Positions 27,801 to 36,917 of a DNA stretch of 64,000 bases are shown here, piece after piece (the stretch's first letter is position 1; each line of letters opens with the position of its first letter). Below the pieces are notes generated by a model. It was not told the origin of the DNA. It ran no database searches and worked only from the letters and a program-made list of their open reading frames with translations. The translations under genes were made by a program, and so were the position numbers. The DNA comes from Biomphalaria glabrata. Taxonomy: Eukaryota; Mollusca; Gastropoda; Planorbidae. Where the stretch lies: assembly GCF_947242115.1 (NCBI RefSeq), contig NC_074720.1:26975377-27039376 (forward strand), written 5' to 3'.

Positions 27801-28160
27801 GTTATAAGATCATAGCGCATTGAGACAAGTTATAAGATCATAGCGCATTGAGACAAGTGATAGGATCATAGCGCATTGAGACAAGTGATAGGATCATAGC
27901 GCATTGAGACAAGTTATAAGATCATAGCGCATTGAGACAAGTGATAGGATCATAGCGCATTGAGACAAGTGATAAGATCATAGTGAATTGAGACAAGTGA
28001 TAGGATCATAGTGCATTGAGACAAGTGATAGGATCATAGCGCATTGAGACAAGTGATAGGATCATATCGCATTGAGACAAGTGATAGGATCATAATGCAT
28101 TGAGACAAGTGATAAGATCATAGCGCTTTGAGACAAGTGATAAGATCATAGCGCATTGAG
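18877..28160. repeat. 28-bp minisatellite, about 330 copies (9.3 kb)
   Basis: Unit built from aagtgataagatcatag followed by cgcattgagac; the main variants are aggatca/agatca/aggtca and gcgcatt/gtgaatt. The gtgaatt form is almost absent before about 20340, then alternates with gcgcatt. Rare marker variants recur in order: gataatgtcattgcgc near 20870 and 24005, gataagaagatcatagtg near 21400 and 24540, and agaccatagtgaatt near 22945 and 26937. This shows blocks of one kilobase or more were copied at offsets of about 3.1 and 4.0 kb. Frames are closed because 28 is not a multiple of 3. The array lies in the inferred intron of gene A. Confidence 0.97.
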
Positions 28161-28246
28161 AAAGCTAAAAGCATGAAATCACGTTAACCTAAACCAATCG
28201 GTAAAAGTATTTCTAATTGCACAGATTTATTAGTGTTAGTCTAGAT

Positions 28247-29588
28247 CAGTGACCACCAGGGGGTCTACAAAAGTGAAAAAATAAATTGGGGGTCTTTGAG
28301 ATGTCCACCGGGGTCTACGGTATTGGATTTAATTATCTTTCGTATTAACCTTAATTTTCACATCCCATTAATGTAATTATTTCATACACTAATATATGGT
28401 TTGTACCTTAGTTATGTCTTTAAATATTTATTATTATTTTACTAAAGTTTCACAAAAAGAAATGTACATTGTACAGTGTTGATTATTTAAAATTGGGCTT
28501 CATTCCTTCCTTGTCAAACAAGCGGTTGCATGAGTTCCTTTTTATGACTATATGAAACTAATTACGCTAGAAGATCATTGGAGACGATGCCTCCCTGATA
28601 AAAAGATAAAGGTTTAAAAAACTTTCGAACTCTCAAAGTTCACACTAGACCCACAAAATCTCTTCAACAGCATATAGAGAAGATGGTGGTTTGTGAACGT
28701 GTTACAAAATTTTTTTGCTTAATAAGGCAAAGCCAAATACGGAAAACATTACAGATAAATATTGATTCAACCAGCCGTTGAAGTAGATTTAAAAACTGTT
28801 TTACACAAACCTTTTAAGCAACACTACAACAGTTCAAGGGCACATCGGTAAAAAACCTTCTTATGTAATTCTTTGTAAACGACATACACAGTTTGGGATC
28901 AGTGGTGTCACCGGCTCTGACAGTGTATAGCGCTGTGTGCTGCAAGCTGCCTAAGGGTCACCGGCTCCTTATTTTTCCCCAGGGTTGTAGCACAAAACCT
29001 TTCCCATGTTTGGATATAGCTTCAAAGCAGAGGTTTAAATTCAGTTCTCCTTCTGCTAGGTGGGTTGCAAGCTAATGCTGATGAGTCCTTCCTGCCCAAA
29101 GATTACTGGTTTAGGCACCAGTTAATTGCCTTCGCCCATTCTGTTATTGAAAACAGTTCCGCGGAAGCAATATTTGAGCCACACATGAAAGATCAAGAAC
29201 TTACGAAAACTTTTACAATGATACTTACGGCTAATTAATGAATTACTATTTATTGTTTGAAAGAATAGTTCATAGAGCAACAAACTCCTATAGGAAACAA
29301 AAAAATGAACATGCAAAAAGAAAATTCCATTGTGTTTGGTGATTCCAGTAATTCAAATTAATTGTTATTTTAATTAGTTTAAATTTGAATATTATCAATA
29401 AAAAAGATAGATCTCTCTAACTTATAATGTAGCTTTAAATTACTTTTTCACTCTTCGACTCACTACAGTTAGAATTTAGTTTAAAAAAATGGAGTTGGTT
29501 AATTTTTAAAAATGCAATATAAATTAAACAAGGAAAACCAGAAAACACGGCAAGGGGTCTACGGGACAAAAAAGTTTGGGAACTACTG
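28247..29588. mobile_element. hAT-like DNA transposon with perfect 8-bp target duplication
   Basis: Left end CAGTGACCACCAGGGGGTCT; right end, read in reverse, CAGTAGTTCCCAAACTTTTT. The ends share CAGT and a CCA core and look like mutated forms of the widespread CAGTGGTTCCCAAA hAT terminus. The flanks gtctagat (28239-28246 and 29589-29596) are identical and fit the hAT target preferences (T at 2, TA at the centre, A at 7). The interior (about 28490-28870) may hold a decayed transposase N-terminal region, for example GFIPSLSNKR in one frame, but many stops interrupt it. At 1342 bp it is non-autonomous. It lies in the inferred intron of gene A. Confidence 0.8.
28895..29110. other. Possible dispersed repeat inside the hAT-like element
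   Basis: Starts cagtggtgtcaccggctctg and repeats gggtcaccggctcc 50 bases on, in a more GC-rich patch than its surroundings. It looks like a separate repeat nested in the element, but no family can be named. Confidence 0.3.
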
Positions 29589-29709
29589 GTCTAGATCTAT
29601 TAAAAATGTAATGACACAACTGATCCAAACTACATCATACAATTACACTTAATGTCAGCTTTATTTTTGTACAAACTAGTTTGTTTATTTGTCTTCATTT
29701 TGTGACTAG

Positions 29710-30005
29710 ACTGCCCGTGGGGCGACAAGAACAATTGTTCAGTTCTAGCAAACGATCTAGCTCGAACTGGGTCAACTTGTCCAGCTTTGAATGTCTTCAA
29801 TTGTTGTCGGACTTGTGCTGAGGCGAATACAACAACAACGTCAACAACGACAGCAAAGACAACAACATCAGCAACAACAACTAAGACAGTGGCATCAACG
29901 ACAACAACAAAACTATCGACAGCCACAACTAAAGCACCGGCATCCAAAACCTGCAAGAGTCCATGTGCGGCCTGCTCTGTCTTTCACTTCCTGACCTCCA
30001 GCTCA
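29710..30005 (+). CDS. Exon of gene A: cysteine-rich module and Thr-rich linker
   Basis: Acceptor tttgtgactag after a T-rich tract. The exon opens with AC, which completes an Asp codon with the G ending the exon at 12722. It encodes DCPWGDKNNCSVLANDL, ARTGSTCPALNVFNCCRTCA, then about 40 residues of mainly Thr with Ser, Ala and Lys (mucin-like), then KTCKSPCAACSVFHFL. The six cysteines with a CC.TC ending resemble ShKT/PLAC-like extracellular modules; the Thr-rich linker suggests heavy O-glycosylation. Product: probably a secreted or surface protein. The end is uncertain. A donor (tca|gtaatg) at 30006 leaves phase 0; without splicing the frame reads on to a stop at 30045-30047, entering the 38-bp tandem repeat. 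Confidence 0.6.
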
Positions 30006-30007
30006 GT

Positions 30008-30280
30008 AATGTCTTTGTGTTTCCTTCTTAGAACTATTCTACACTAATGTCTTTGTGTTTCCTTCTTAGAACTATTCTACACTAATGTCTTTGTGTTTCC
30101 TTCTTAGAACTATTCTACACTAATGTCTTTGTGTTTCCTTCTTAGAACTATTCTACACTAATGTCTTTGTGTTTCCTTCTTAGAACTATTCTACACTAAT
30201 GTCTTTGTGTTTCCTTCTTAGAACTATTCTACACTAATGTCTTTGTGTTTCCTTCTTAGAACTATTCTACACTAATGTCT
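30008..30280. repeat. 38-bp minisatellite, about 7 copies
   Basis: Unit begins taatgtctttgtgtttcctt and ends agaactattctacac, nearly identical in all copies. Every copy carries a splice-acceptor-like ttccttcttag. The first copy overlaps the possible donor of the upstream exon. Confidence 0.95.
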
Positions 30281-30328
30281 CGCGCTTCTCAATGAGACAT
30301 TCTTTTATTGTCATCCTATTTGTTTTAG

Positions 30329-30370
30329 ATGTACAACAACAATCTATGTTCATATTTGAAGTGTATAGTA
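30329..30370 (+). CDS. Candidate 42-bp exon, gene A
   Basis: Strong acceptor (T-rich tract ending tgttttag) and a consensus donor gtaagt. In phase 0, as expected if the previous exon ends at 30005, it encodes MYNNNLCSYLKCIV. The splice signals are good, but the exon is short, adds no recognisable motif and could be fortuitous. A further phase-0 candidate (31969-32028, acceptor ttccattacatgtag, 19 codons and a stop) would end the protein, with lower support. Confidence 0.3.
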
Positions 30371-30615
30371 GTAAGTATTGAAATGAAGTTTCATTCAAAG
30401 CTTTATATTAGTATGTATATTAAAAAATTATTTGAGTACATTTAGATTATCCATTGCTCCTGTCTCCCATGACAGTGGATGCTCCCATTGTGAATTTATT
30501 TCTTATCATTGAACCGGAGCAGAATGTGACTAAATAATTGCGACACACATCGGGAGGGATTGGGTCTCCAATCAGATTTTTTTTTCAATTGGCCGATACT
30601 CAAGTCTATGCGATA

Positions 30616-31800
30616 TTGACATAAAGAGGATTACGTTTGCTCGGACATGTCACATGTCCAACGTAAGCATTCCCAAGGCCTAAGGCTAACCTGCTGAGAT
30701 GTCTGCAAGCGGTATCTGAAGATTTTATACATCAAGACTTAAGACATCAAGACTTCAGACATCAAGGCTTCAGACATCAAGGCTTCAGACATCAAAACTT
30801 CAGACATTAAGGCTTCAGACATGAAGACTTCAGACATCAAGGCTTCAGACATCAAGGCTTCAGACATGAAGACTTCAGACATCAAGGCTTCAGACATCAA
30901 GGCTTCAGACATCAAAACTTCAGACATTAAGGCTTCAGACATCAAGGCTTCAGACATCAAGGCTTCAGACATCAAGGCTTCAGACATCAAGGCTTCAGAC
31001 ATCAAGGCTTCAGACATCAAGGCTTCAGACATCAAGGCTTCAGACATCAAGGCTTCAGACATCAAGGCTTCAGACATCAAGGCTTCAGACATCAAGGCTT
31101 CAGACATCAAGGCTTCAGACATCAAGGCTTCAGACATCAAGGCTTCAGACATCAAGGCTTCAGACATCAAGGCTTCAGACATCAAGGCTTCAGACATCAA
31201 GGCTTCAGACATCAAGGCTTCAGACATCAAGGCTTCAGACATCAAGGCTTCAGACATCAAGGCTTCAGACATCAAGGCTTCAGACATCAAGGCTTCAGAC
31301 ATCAAGGCTTCAGACATCAAGGCTTCAGACATCAAGGCTTCAGACATCAAGGCTTCAGACATCAAGGCTTCAGACATCAAGGCTTCAGACATCAAGGCTT
31401 CAGACATCAAGGCTTCAGACATCAAGGCTTCAGACATCAAGGCTTCAGACATCAAGGCTTCAGACATCAAGGCTTCAGACATCAAGGCTTCAGACATCAA
31501 GGCTTCAGACATCAAGGCTTCAGACATCAAGGCTTCAGACATCAAGGCTTCAGACATCAAGGCTTCAGACATCAAGGCTTCAGACATCAAGGCTTCAGAC
31601 ATCAAGGCTTCAGACATCAAGGCTTCAGACATCAAGGCTTCAGACATCAAGGCTTCAGACATCAAGGCTTCAGACATCAAGGCTTCAGACATCAAGGCTT
31701 CAGACATCAAGGCTTCAGACATCAAGGCTTCAGACATCAAGACATGGAATGTAAAAGGCAAAAGACACCCCGGAGACGTAGGAAGGCCAAGAGACTGAGA
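30616..31800 (+). mobile_element. LINE C-terminal remnant split by the 15-bp array
   Basis: Left of the array the plus strand reads LRLLGHVT (about 30634-30657), like the LRW.GHV motif after the RT of many LINEs. Right of the array it reads TWNVKGKRHPGDVGRPRD (31743-31796), like the TWNP.GKRK.GRPR.TW motif that follows at a short distance in the same elements. The two motifs flank the array in the right order and strand, so the array seems to have grown inside a LINE remnant. Weak similarity, judged by eye. Confidence 0.4.
30731..31742. repeat. 15-bp minisatellite, about 67 copies, central part perfect
   Basis: Unit cagacatcaaggctt. The first 15 copies carry variants (aaaact, attaag, atgaag); from about 30960 to 31740 every unit is identical. 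The 15-bp unit keeps frames open on both strands with 5-residue periods (KASDI plus, MSEAL minus), giving 325- and 340-codon frames that I do not accept as genes. Confidence 0.97.
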
Positions 31801-32268
31801 TGGTCTTGTATCATTAACTGTCTAATGAAGTGAAATGTCCGATAGTGTAACGTATTACTTGATGCATACATTGAACTTAACATTGTGTAAACATTTTAAT
31901 GAGCAATGTTGAAACATTCAGTAGTGTTATAATAAACAAAATGTATATAACATTTCCATTACATGTAGGATACTTTTGACTCTGCATTTAGATATGTTTA
32001 TCCACTGCTCAATAAGAATTCATTGTGACATCAAAAATACTCATCGTCTGCAACTGATCCAGACTAAAAATGGAGTGACCTAACTTTCTGTTTAACAATG
32101 CCACTGATCACTGTCACCGAATCAGAAACCCCATTAGTAACAACCAAGCTGAGAATTACTCCCTTAGGGCACGGAAGAGAAAGCGGGAGGTGAGTTTAAG
32201 GTCACCTTGTCCCCCTACAAGGACATACCCTTTGTCACACATGGACCAGTGCTCTCTCTCTCAATTCC
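31801..32268. other. Unique sequence, possible 3' end region of gene A
   Basis: Contains an aataaa at 31930-31935 and a possible small terminal exon (31969-32028). Nothing else is recognised. Confidence 0.3.
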
Positions 32269-32535
32269 TTATCCCAAACGTCCCTCATGCAGAGCTAGGC
32301 AATCATAAAGAAAGTGCACTATTGTCTCGTCGTCTTCGACGCAGTGGCGGCACCGTGTGTCGTAATTCTTATTCCACCGTCCAAAGTACGTGCCTATTGG
32401 ACAGTGTCCAACTCGGAACTGGGCTAGGACTGCCTGTTCCGCACGGCAGAGCTCCCACCATGCGTCTTTAGGTCTGGTCTACTCAACTGCGTGTGTAGCT
32501 CTCGGCCCTTATCGGAAGCGTCCCAACTGTGATCA
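32269..32535 (-). mobile_element. LINE fragment: region after RNase H, I/Nimb-like
   Basis: The minus strand reads RAEQAVLAQFRVGHCPIGTY, then FGRWNKNYDTRCRHCVEDDE, then TIVHFLYDCLALHEGRLG and a stop. The arrangement (LRTGH...C..C.....T..H.L..C) is the zinc-knuckle-like tail after the RNase H domain of I/Nimb/jockey-like non-LTR elements, the same module as in the copy at 8374-9030 but from a clearly different family. Upstream, DKGRELHTQLSRPDLK sits in another frame, so there is at least one frameshift. 5'-truncated. Confidence 0.68.
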
Positions 32536-33329
32536 CTGTCACCAGAAGTCGTGCCCAAACTAGTGCCAAAGGGGGGGGGGGATATCCTTCACGTGAGCTC
32601 TCCAGCTCCCACCAGGAAGAACTAAGATTGTTTCCCTCTGCAGTAGGTTCAGCAAAGTGACCAACACCTGAGTACTAGTCAAAATTTTCTGAACATTCAC
32701 ATTTTGACCTTTGTATCTCTGAACATTCAAACTCTAAACTATTGTATCTCTTAAACTTCAAACTCTGAACTATTGTATCTCTGAACATTCAAACTCTGAA
32801 CTATTTTCTTACCACGTCAGTGTCAAGTACTATTGGAAAATGCATGAGAAAAATGAAATGCCCTCTCACTTTTTGTTTAACTTGGTCAGAAGTTTATTCT
32901 GTAATATATTTCTGTTAGATCATCCAGGTGTAGGCCTACTCATTACAATTCTGAGACCTTGCCCTATTTGTTCTTTGATCGACTGCATTCATAATACAAC
33001 ATCAGCTCCATCTACTCCTACCAGCATTAAACACTCTTCATTGCCGCGTCTTTTGTACATCCCATTGTTAGATAGTTTGAACATGAAAAGTAATTTGTCT
33101 CATTTGTTCATTCCAATGTTATACATAAATATTATTAGAAGATGTTGAAATAAAATGTTTATATCACTCTTGGAATGACTTCTTGTGTGTGTGTATGTGT
33201 GTGTGTGTTTGCCCAAACAGGCAACTATAGTACAGCGTTGTATTTGTTTAGTAAAGAGATGACGTCATCACAGGATGTTACGTTTCTTGCCATGTGTGAT
33301 GGCTTAGAATTTTATAATTCTACTCTGAA
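32536..33329. other. Unique sequence with poly-G run and short direct repeats
   Basis: A G10 run near 32572. A 33-35-bp motif (ctctgaacattcaaactctg) is repeated about three times at 32715-32805. The plus-strand 102-codon frame (32840-33148) ends beside an aataaa (about 33149); it has some Ser/Thr/Pro-rich stretches but no domain or clear splice signals. A (gt)n run lies near 33185-33210. Confidence 0.4.
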
Positions 33330-33400
33330 CAAATAATAATAATCTTTATTGTCCGTAAGGTAATTTGTGCATTACACCAAACAAAACATTATAATAGAAT
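33330..33400 (-). mobile_element. Retroelement 3' tail
   Basis: aataataataatctttattg followed by tccgtaaggtaatttgt matches the conserved 3' end shared by many L2/CR1-type LINEs and their SINEs (read on the minus strand, the ATT microsatellite is the 3' tail). No coding part remains next to it. Confidence 0.45.
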
Positions 33401-33610
33401 TCAATTTGAAAGCCCCAATGGCATGTGGCCACTGTGTTTCTATGCTCAGTTATTCTATTTCATTTCTTTCACTATATTAGCATGTGTTTCTGTGAACTTT
33501 TACAAATTTAAGTTTTAAAATCAGCCTGACAGACACATCATGCACACACAGTCGTACAGAGTACAGACTATGTGAATGATGAATTATAATACAAATAATG
33601 AATTTAATGT

Positions 33611-33645
<35 letters not shown>

Positions 33646-34117
33646 GAAAATGATATTGATGATGAATAATAACTAGCATAACTCGCATATATCAAGAAAG
33701 AGGTGGTTATTTCGTGTGCCAATGACAGCGTACGAAGAATAGCGTACAATTTGTACACCAAAACTGCGACATTCCTCCTCCTCAACCTCTTGGACATTTT
33801 GAAAAAAAAAAATTAAGTCGTATTAACACTATCCAAGAAAATACTCCCGAAATTAGAAGCTAATTAAGATTAAAAGAAAAATATTATAAATGAGAATGTA
33901 CTGCCAGTACGTACAATATAATATATCAAAGACTCACTGTGAAAGTCAACTGAGAAACCATCAAAGTATTCACCAATGATACCAAATAATAGAATCTATC
34001 CCAATACTCTTCAAGTGCAAAAAAACAAACAAAATGCTTGCTTTCATAATGTACAGCTCTCCTCACGTGTTTACATACTTGTTACATAGTGACATGATTA
34101 CATTTATCAATACAAGT
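33401..34117. other. Unique AT-rich sequence with (AT)n
   Basis: An (at)n microsatellite spans about 33612-33643. The minus-strand 106-codon frame over it (33477-33797) has a Tyr/Ile run made by the microsatellite and is not a gene. Confidence 0.5.
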
Positions 34118-34303
34118 GATGGATTCATCCACTGACCTATTCACTTATTCTAGGCGATTGATTCATTCACTGACCTATTCACTTATTCTAAGCGATTGAT
34201 TCATCCACTGACCTATTCACTTATTCTAAGCGATTGATTCATCCACTGACCTATTCACTTATTCTAAGCGATTGATTCATCCACTGACCTATTCACTTAT
34301 TCT
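34118..34303. repeat. 38-bp minisatellite, about 5 copies
   Basis: Unit gattgattcatccactgacc followed by tattcacttattctaagc, almost identical between copies. Confidence 0.94.
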
Positions 34304-34392
34304 CCCACTTGCCGTGGATGACAATAAAAGCAACACGACAATACAGATGACATAGGTTAGTTTCAAAGAGAAATTACGTCCTATATATTTCA

Positions 34393-34625
34393 TGTATCAA
34401 TCTAGTCATGCGTATTGATCAATGACTTAAACTCTGCTACGTCATTGGTTTTCCAGGCTGACTCAGGCAACCTATTCTATTCTCTAATGGCACTAGGGAA
34501 GAAGGAGCATTTATTCGACTTTGTCCTAGCAAATGGAATACCAAAAAATGTGCTTCTACCCTTCTGTCTGTCAAAGTATTTGATGAGGTTTTTGTTTTTC
34601 TAATTGGACAAGCCAAGCTAGTAGA
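34393..34625 (-). mobile_element. LINE C-terminal fragment (CR1/jockey-like tail)
   Basis: The minus strand reads RSTFFGIPFARTKSNKCSFF, then PSAIRE(stop)NRLPESAWKT and NDVAEFKSLINTHD. The pattern FFP..IREWN.LP is the usual C-terminus of CR1/jockey-like non-LTR elements, here with TGG mutated to TAG. It abuts an opposite-strand LINE fragment at 34640. Confidence 0.65.
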
Positions 34626-34639
34626 CTTTAACAATCCAC

Positions 34640-34990
34640 CTATTTAACACCTTCGTCCTCCCAGCAGCAACGTATGCATGCGAGACATGGAAGTCGTCTG
34701 TCAAACTTGAGAAAAGACTAAATGTGGCTCAACAGAGATGGCTGAGACGGATTTTAGGAGTCAGTTACAGAGATAGGTTCTCAAACAAGGAAGTCCTATG
34801 CCGAACTGGGAGTCGACCCCTTAGTGAGCTTGTAACAGAGTCCCACGAGGTTTGCGGGACATGTTCTCAGTCAAAATGAATTACGTTTAATAAGAGGCCA
34901 TTACGAGGAAAGAGGAAACAGGGACATCCTAGTACGGCTTGGCGTCACACTTTCATGGAGGACCTCAGAGCAGTGGACACCAGGATATTT
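34640..34990 (+). mobile_element. LINE fragment: post-RT region
   Basis: The plus strand reads FVLPAATYACETWKSSVKLE, then KRLNVAQQRWLRRILGVSYR, then NKEVLCRTGSRPLSELVTE. After a frame break comes GKRKQGHP-like text and FMEDLRAVD. This is the standard order (TL.YG.E.W......L...Q.R.LR.ILG.S..D..tN.evl..tg..pl...i..) of a non-LTR retrotransposon. It is broken by at least one frameshift and one stop, and is 5'-truncated. Confidence 0.72.
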
Positions 34991-34998
34991 ATTTTGAT

Positions 34999-35119
34999 CT
35001 ATGGACATCTATAATTTAAAGGTGTAAGCTTGCAGACATCTATGTTTATTTATGGACATCTATAATTTCAGGGCGTAAGCTTGCAGACATCTATGTTTAT
35101 TTATGGACATCTATAATTT
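34999..35119. repeat. 51-bp tandem repeat, about 2.4 copies
   Basis: tatggacatctataattt, a variable aaggtgt/cagggcg, then aagcttgcagacatctatg; the copies differ at a few bases. Confidence 0.85.
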
Positions 35120-36053
35120 ACCTCAAATTTTTTAAAAGTCTGGGTCCGGCCCTGCATTGCAAAGCAGTTATATAAAAATCACCAACACTTCATTTCATTT
35201 TTAACGATTTAATTTCTTGTTGCAATGACTACAGTGTTAATCCTACAGATGATACAATGTATTCTCTAGCCAATGACTTAGTAGACATAAATGTTGAACT
35301 ATTTGTCCATGATTGAGCATTGTCTGTTTCGTGATTCTTTATGTTTTAAAAACAGATTTATTGAACAAGACACAAGCAGATACAATGCTGACATTAGTTT
35401 CATATGTTACATATATCAAGTGCTTTGAGTTATATAAGCTACGTATAAATACTAAGGGATGTTCTGCGGCACTACGTCATGAAAATGTATGTGTATAGAG
35501 ACAACACAAATTGTTAGTTGTTATTGTCAACTGAACAGTGAGTTGTTTTACGTAGATCTTGCGAGTTGTGTCGGCTCAAGGAAGATAACTCTTACAAATA
35601 CAAGTAAAATAATGTTGTGACATTAACTTCCCTTTAATGACACTACGAACATTTGATATCTTTAATATAAAAGTTCTATTAAAAATGATATATTGAATAT
35701 ATAATAAACATTTTAGGACTATACAGTTGACATTAAAGATGATAGCCTAGATAAATCTTAAAGCTAATAATTGTACGGCTTAAAGATATAAAAATATATC
35801 ACAATATGTCTACCTTTGTATATATACTCATAGGATGAAGTGGTGTTTTTTATTCTACTAATGAAAAGTAAAAATTATTAGAAGTATGTACACATGTTTT
35901 ACTAATAATGTTAATATGTCGAGTAAACTATGTAGGGATGTTTGCATTGTATCATGGGATATTAGCAAAATGTTGGGATGATATTTGGCGGAAATGGCGT
36001 ATCCCATGACTCCCCACTTCTTCAGACGCATCACGTGATTTGAAACTTCCGGT
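35120..36053. other. 3' flank of gene B
   Basis: AT-rich with no other gene seen. On the minus strand an AATAAA lies at 35849-35854, about 200 bases past the stop of gene B, and could be its poly(A) signal. Confidence 0.4.
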
Positions 36054-36289
36054 TCAATCAGACGATATTTGACTTGGAGCATCTTCGAGATAGACTTCCT
36101 CGTCCGATACCTTTCTAGGAGCTTCGGTGTGTGAGATTAGTGTTGACCTTCGTTTTGAAAATCGTCTGCTCATCTGTTTGTTTCTCAGGCGCATAAACTG
36201 GACGTAGTCGTCGGGGTCAAAGTCAAGGTCACTTGTGTCTACACATTTGTCAATGTCTCGCATTTTCCTCAAGGCCATAAGTTGAATTT
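36054..36289 (-). CDS. Gene B, terminal coding exon
   Basis: Minus-strand exon preceded by TACTAACGACTTTGCAG, a consensus branch point and acceptor. It begins AA, which completes a Glu codon with the G ending the exon at 47628, and reads IQLMALRKMRDIDKCV, DTSDLDFDPDDYVQFMRLRN, KQMSRRFSKRRSTLISH and TEAPRKVSDEEVYLEDAPSQ before ISSD and a stop at 36054-36056. The composition is charged: an acidic DLDFDPDD patch, a basic RRFSKRR patch and an acidic tail. No signal peptide or membrane segment. I do not recognise the family. Function unknown; probably intracellular. Confidence 0.62.
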
Positions 36290-36322
36290 CTGCAAAGTCG
36301 TTAGTATTAAGTACACTATCTG

Positions 36323-36392
<70 letters not shown>

Positions 36393-36400
36393 AAGCAATA

Positions 36401-36436
<36 letters not shown>

Positions 36437-36752
36437 AAGCAATCAATCTATCTATATTATACGAATAAACTGTTGAACTAAACATAGGTTGTCTAACTAA
36501 ATCTATACACGAGAAGGCCTATACATTTTTTATGAGTAGGTGTTATGTCTAAACATATTGTGTGATTATTATATCTAAACCTATTGAGTGATTATTATGT
36601 CTAAACCTATTGTGTGATTAGATTTAAACCTACCAGTTTCTTGAATAGAATGAATGCTCCCTGGAGAAAAACAAACAAATGTTATCTTATAAATACATTC
36701 CAGAGTTTCTATAAGGCTATTTACAATTGTCATTAAATTGTACACAATTAAC
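36290..36752. repeat. (CTAT)n microsatellite and flanks in last intron of gene B
   Basis: An interrupted (ctat)n run spans about 36317-36456. A motif tattgtgtgattattatgtc recurs two to three times near 36550-36620. Nothing else is seen. Confidence 0.8.
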
Positions 36753-36917
36753 CAGTGGCGGATCCAGGGAAGGGTGGGGGTAGGTTCGGTCGCTCCCCCA
36801 CTCGTCGGGCCAATTTTTGTAGAGAAATCCTATCATTGGTATACCAATTCTTTACTTGTGTTAAAAATCTATACTAATTATTTTTATTTTAACCCATTTC
36901 TAGCTTATGTCCCCCCC
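36753..36917. mobile_element. DNA-transposon terminus of the CAGTGGCGGATCC type
   Basis: CAGTGGCGGATCCAGGGAAG at 36753 is the typical terminal sequence of a widespread class of hAT-like or related elements. The 29-bp array begins about 165 bp further on. A matching right end was not found, so this is a fragment, or the right end is beyond the array and degraded. Confidence 0.5.

Noticed and set aside
29630-29956. 108-codon minus-strand frame rich in Val
   Set aside because: It is the complement of the Thr-rich exon of gene A.
30739-31798. 325- and 340-codon overlapping frames on opposite strands
   Set aside because: Frames made by the perfect 15-bp array (KASDI and MSEAL repeats).
36282-36476. 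Plus-strand frame with SIYL repeats
   Set aside because: Made by the (CTAT)n microsatellite.
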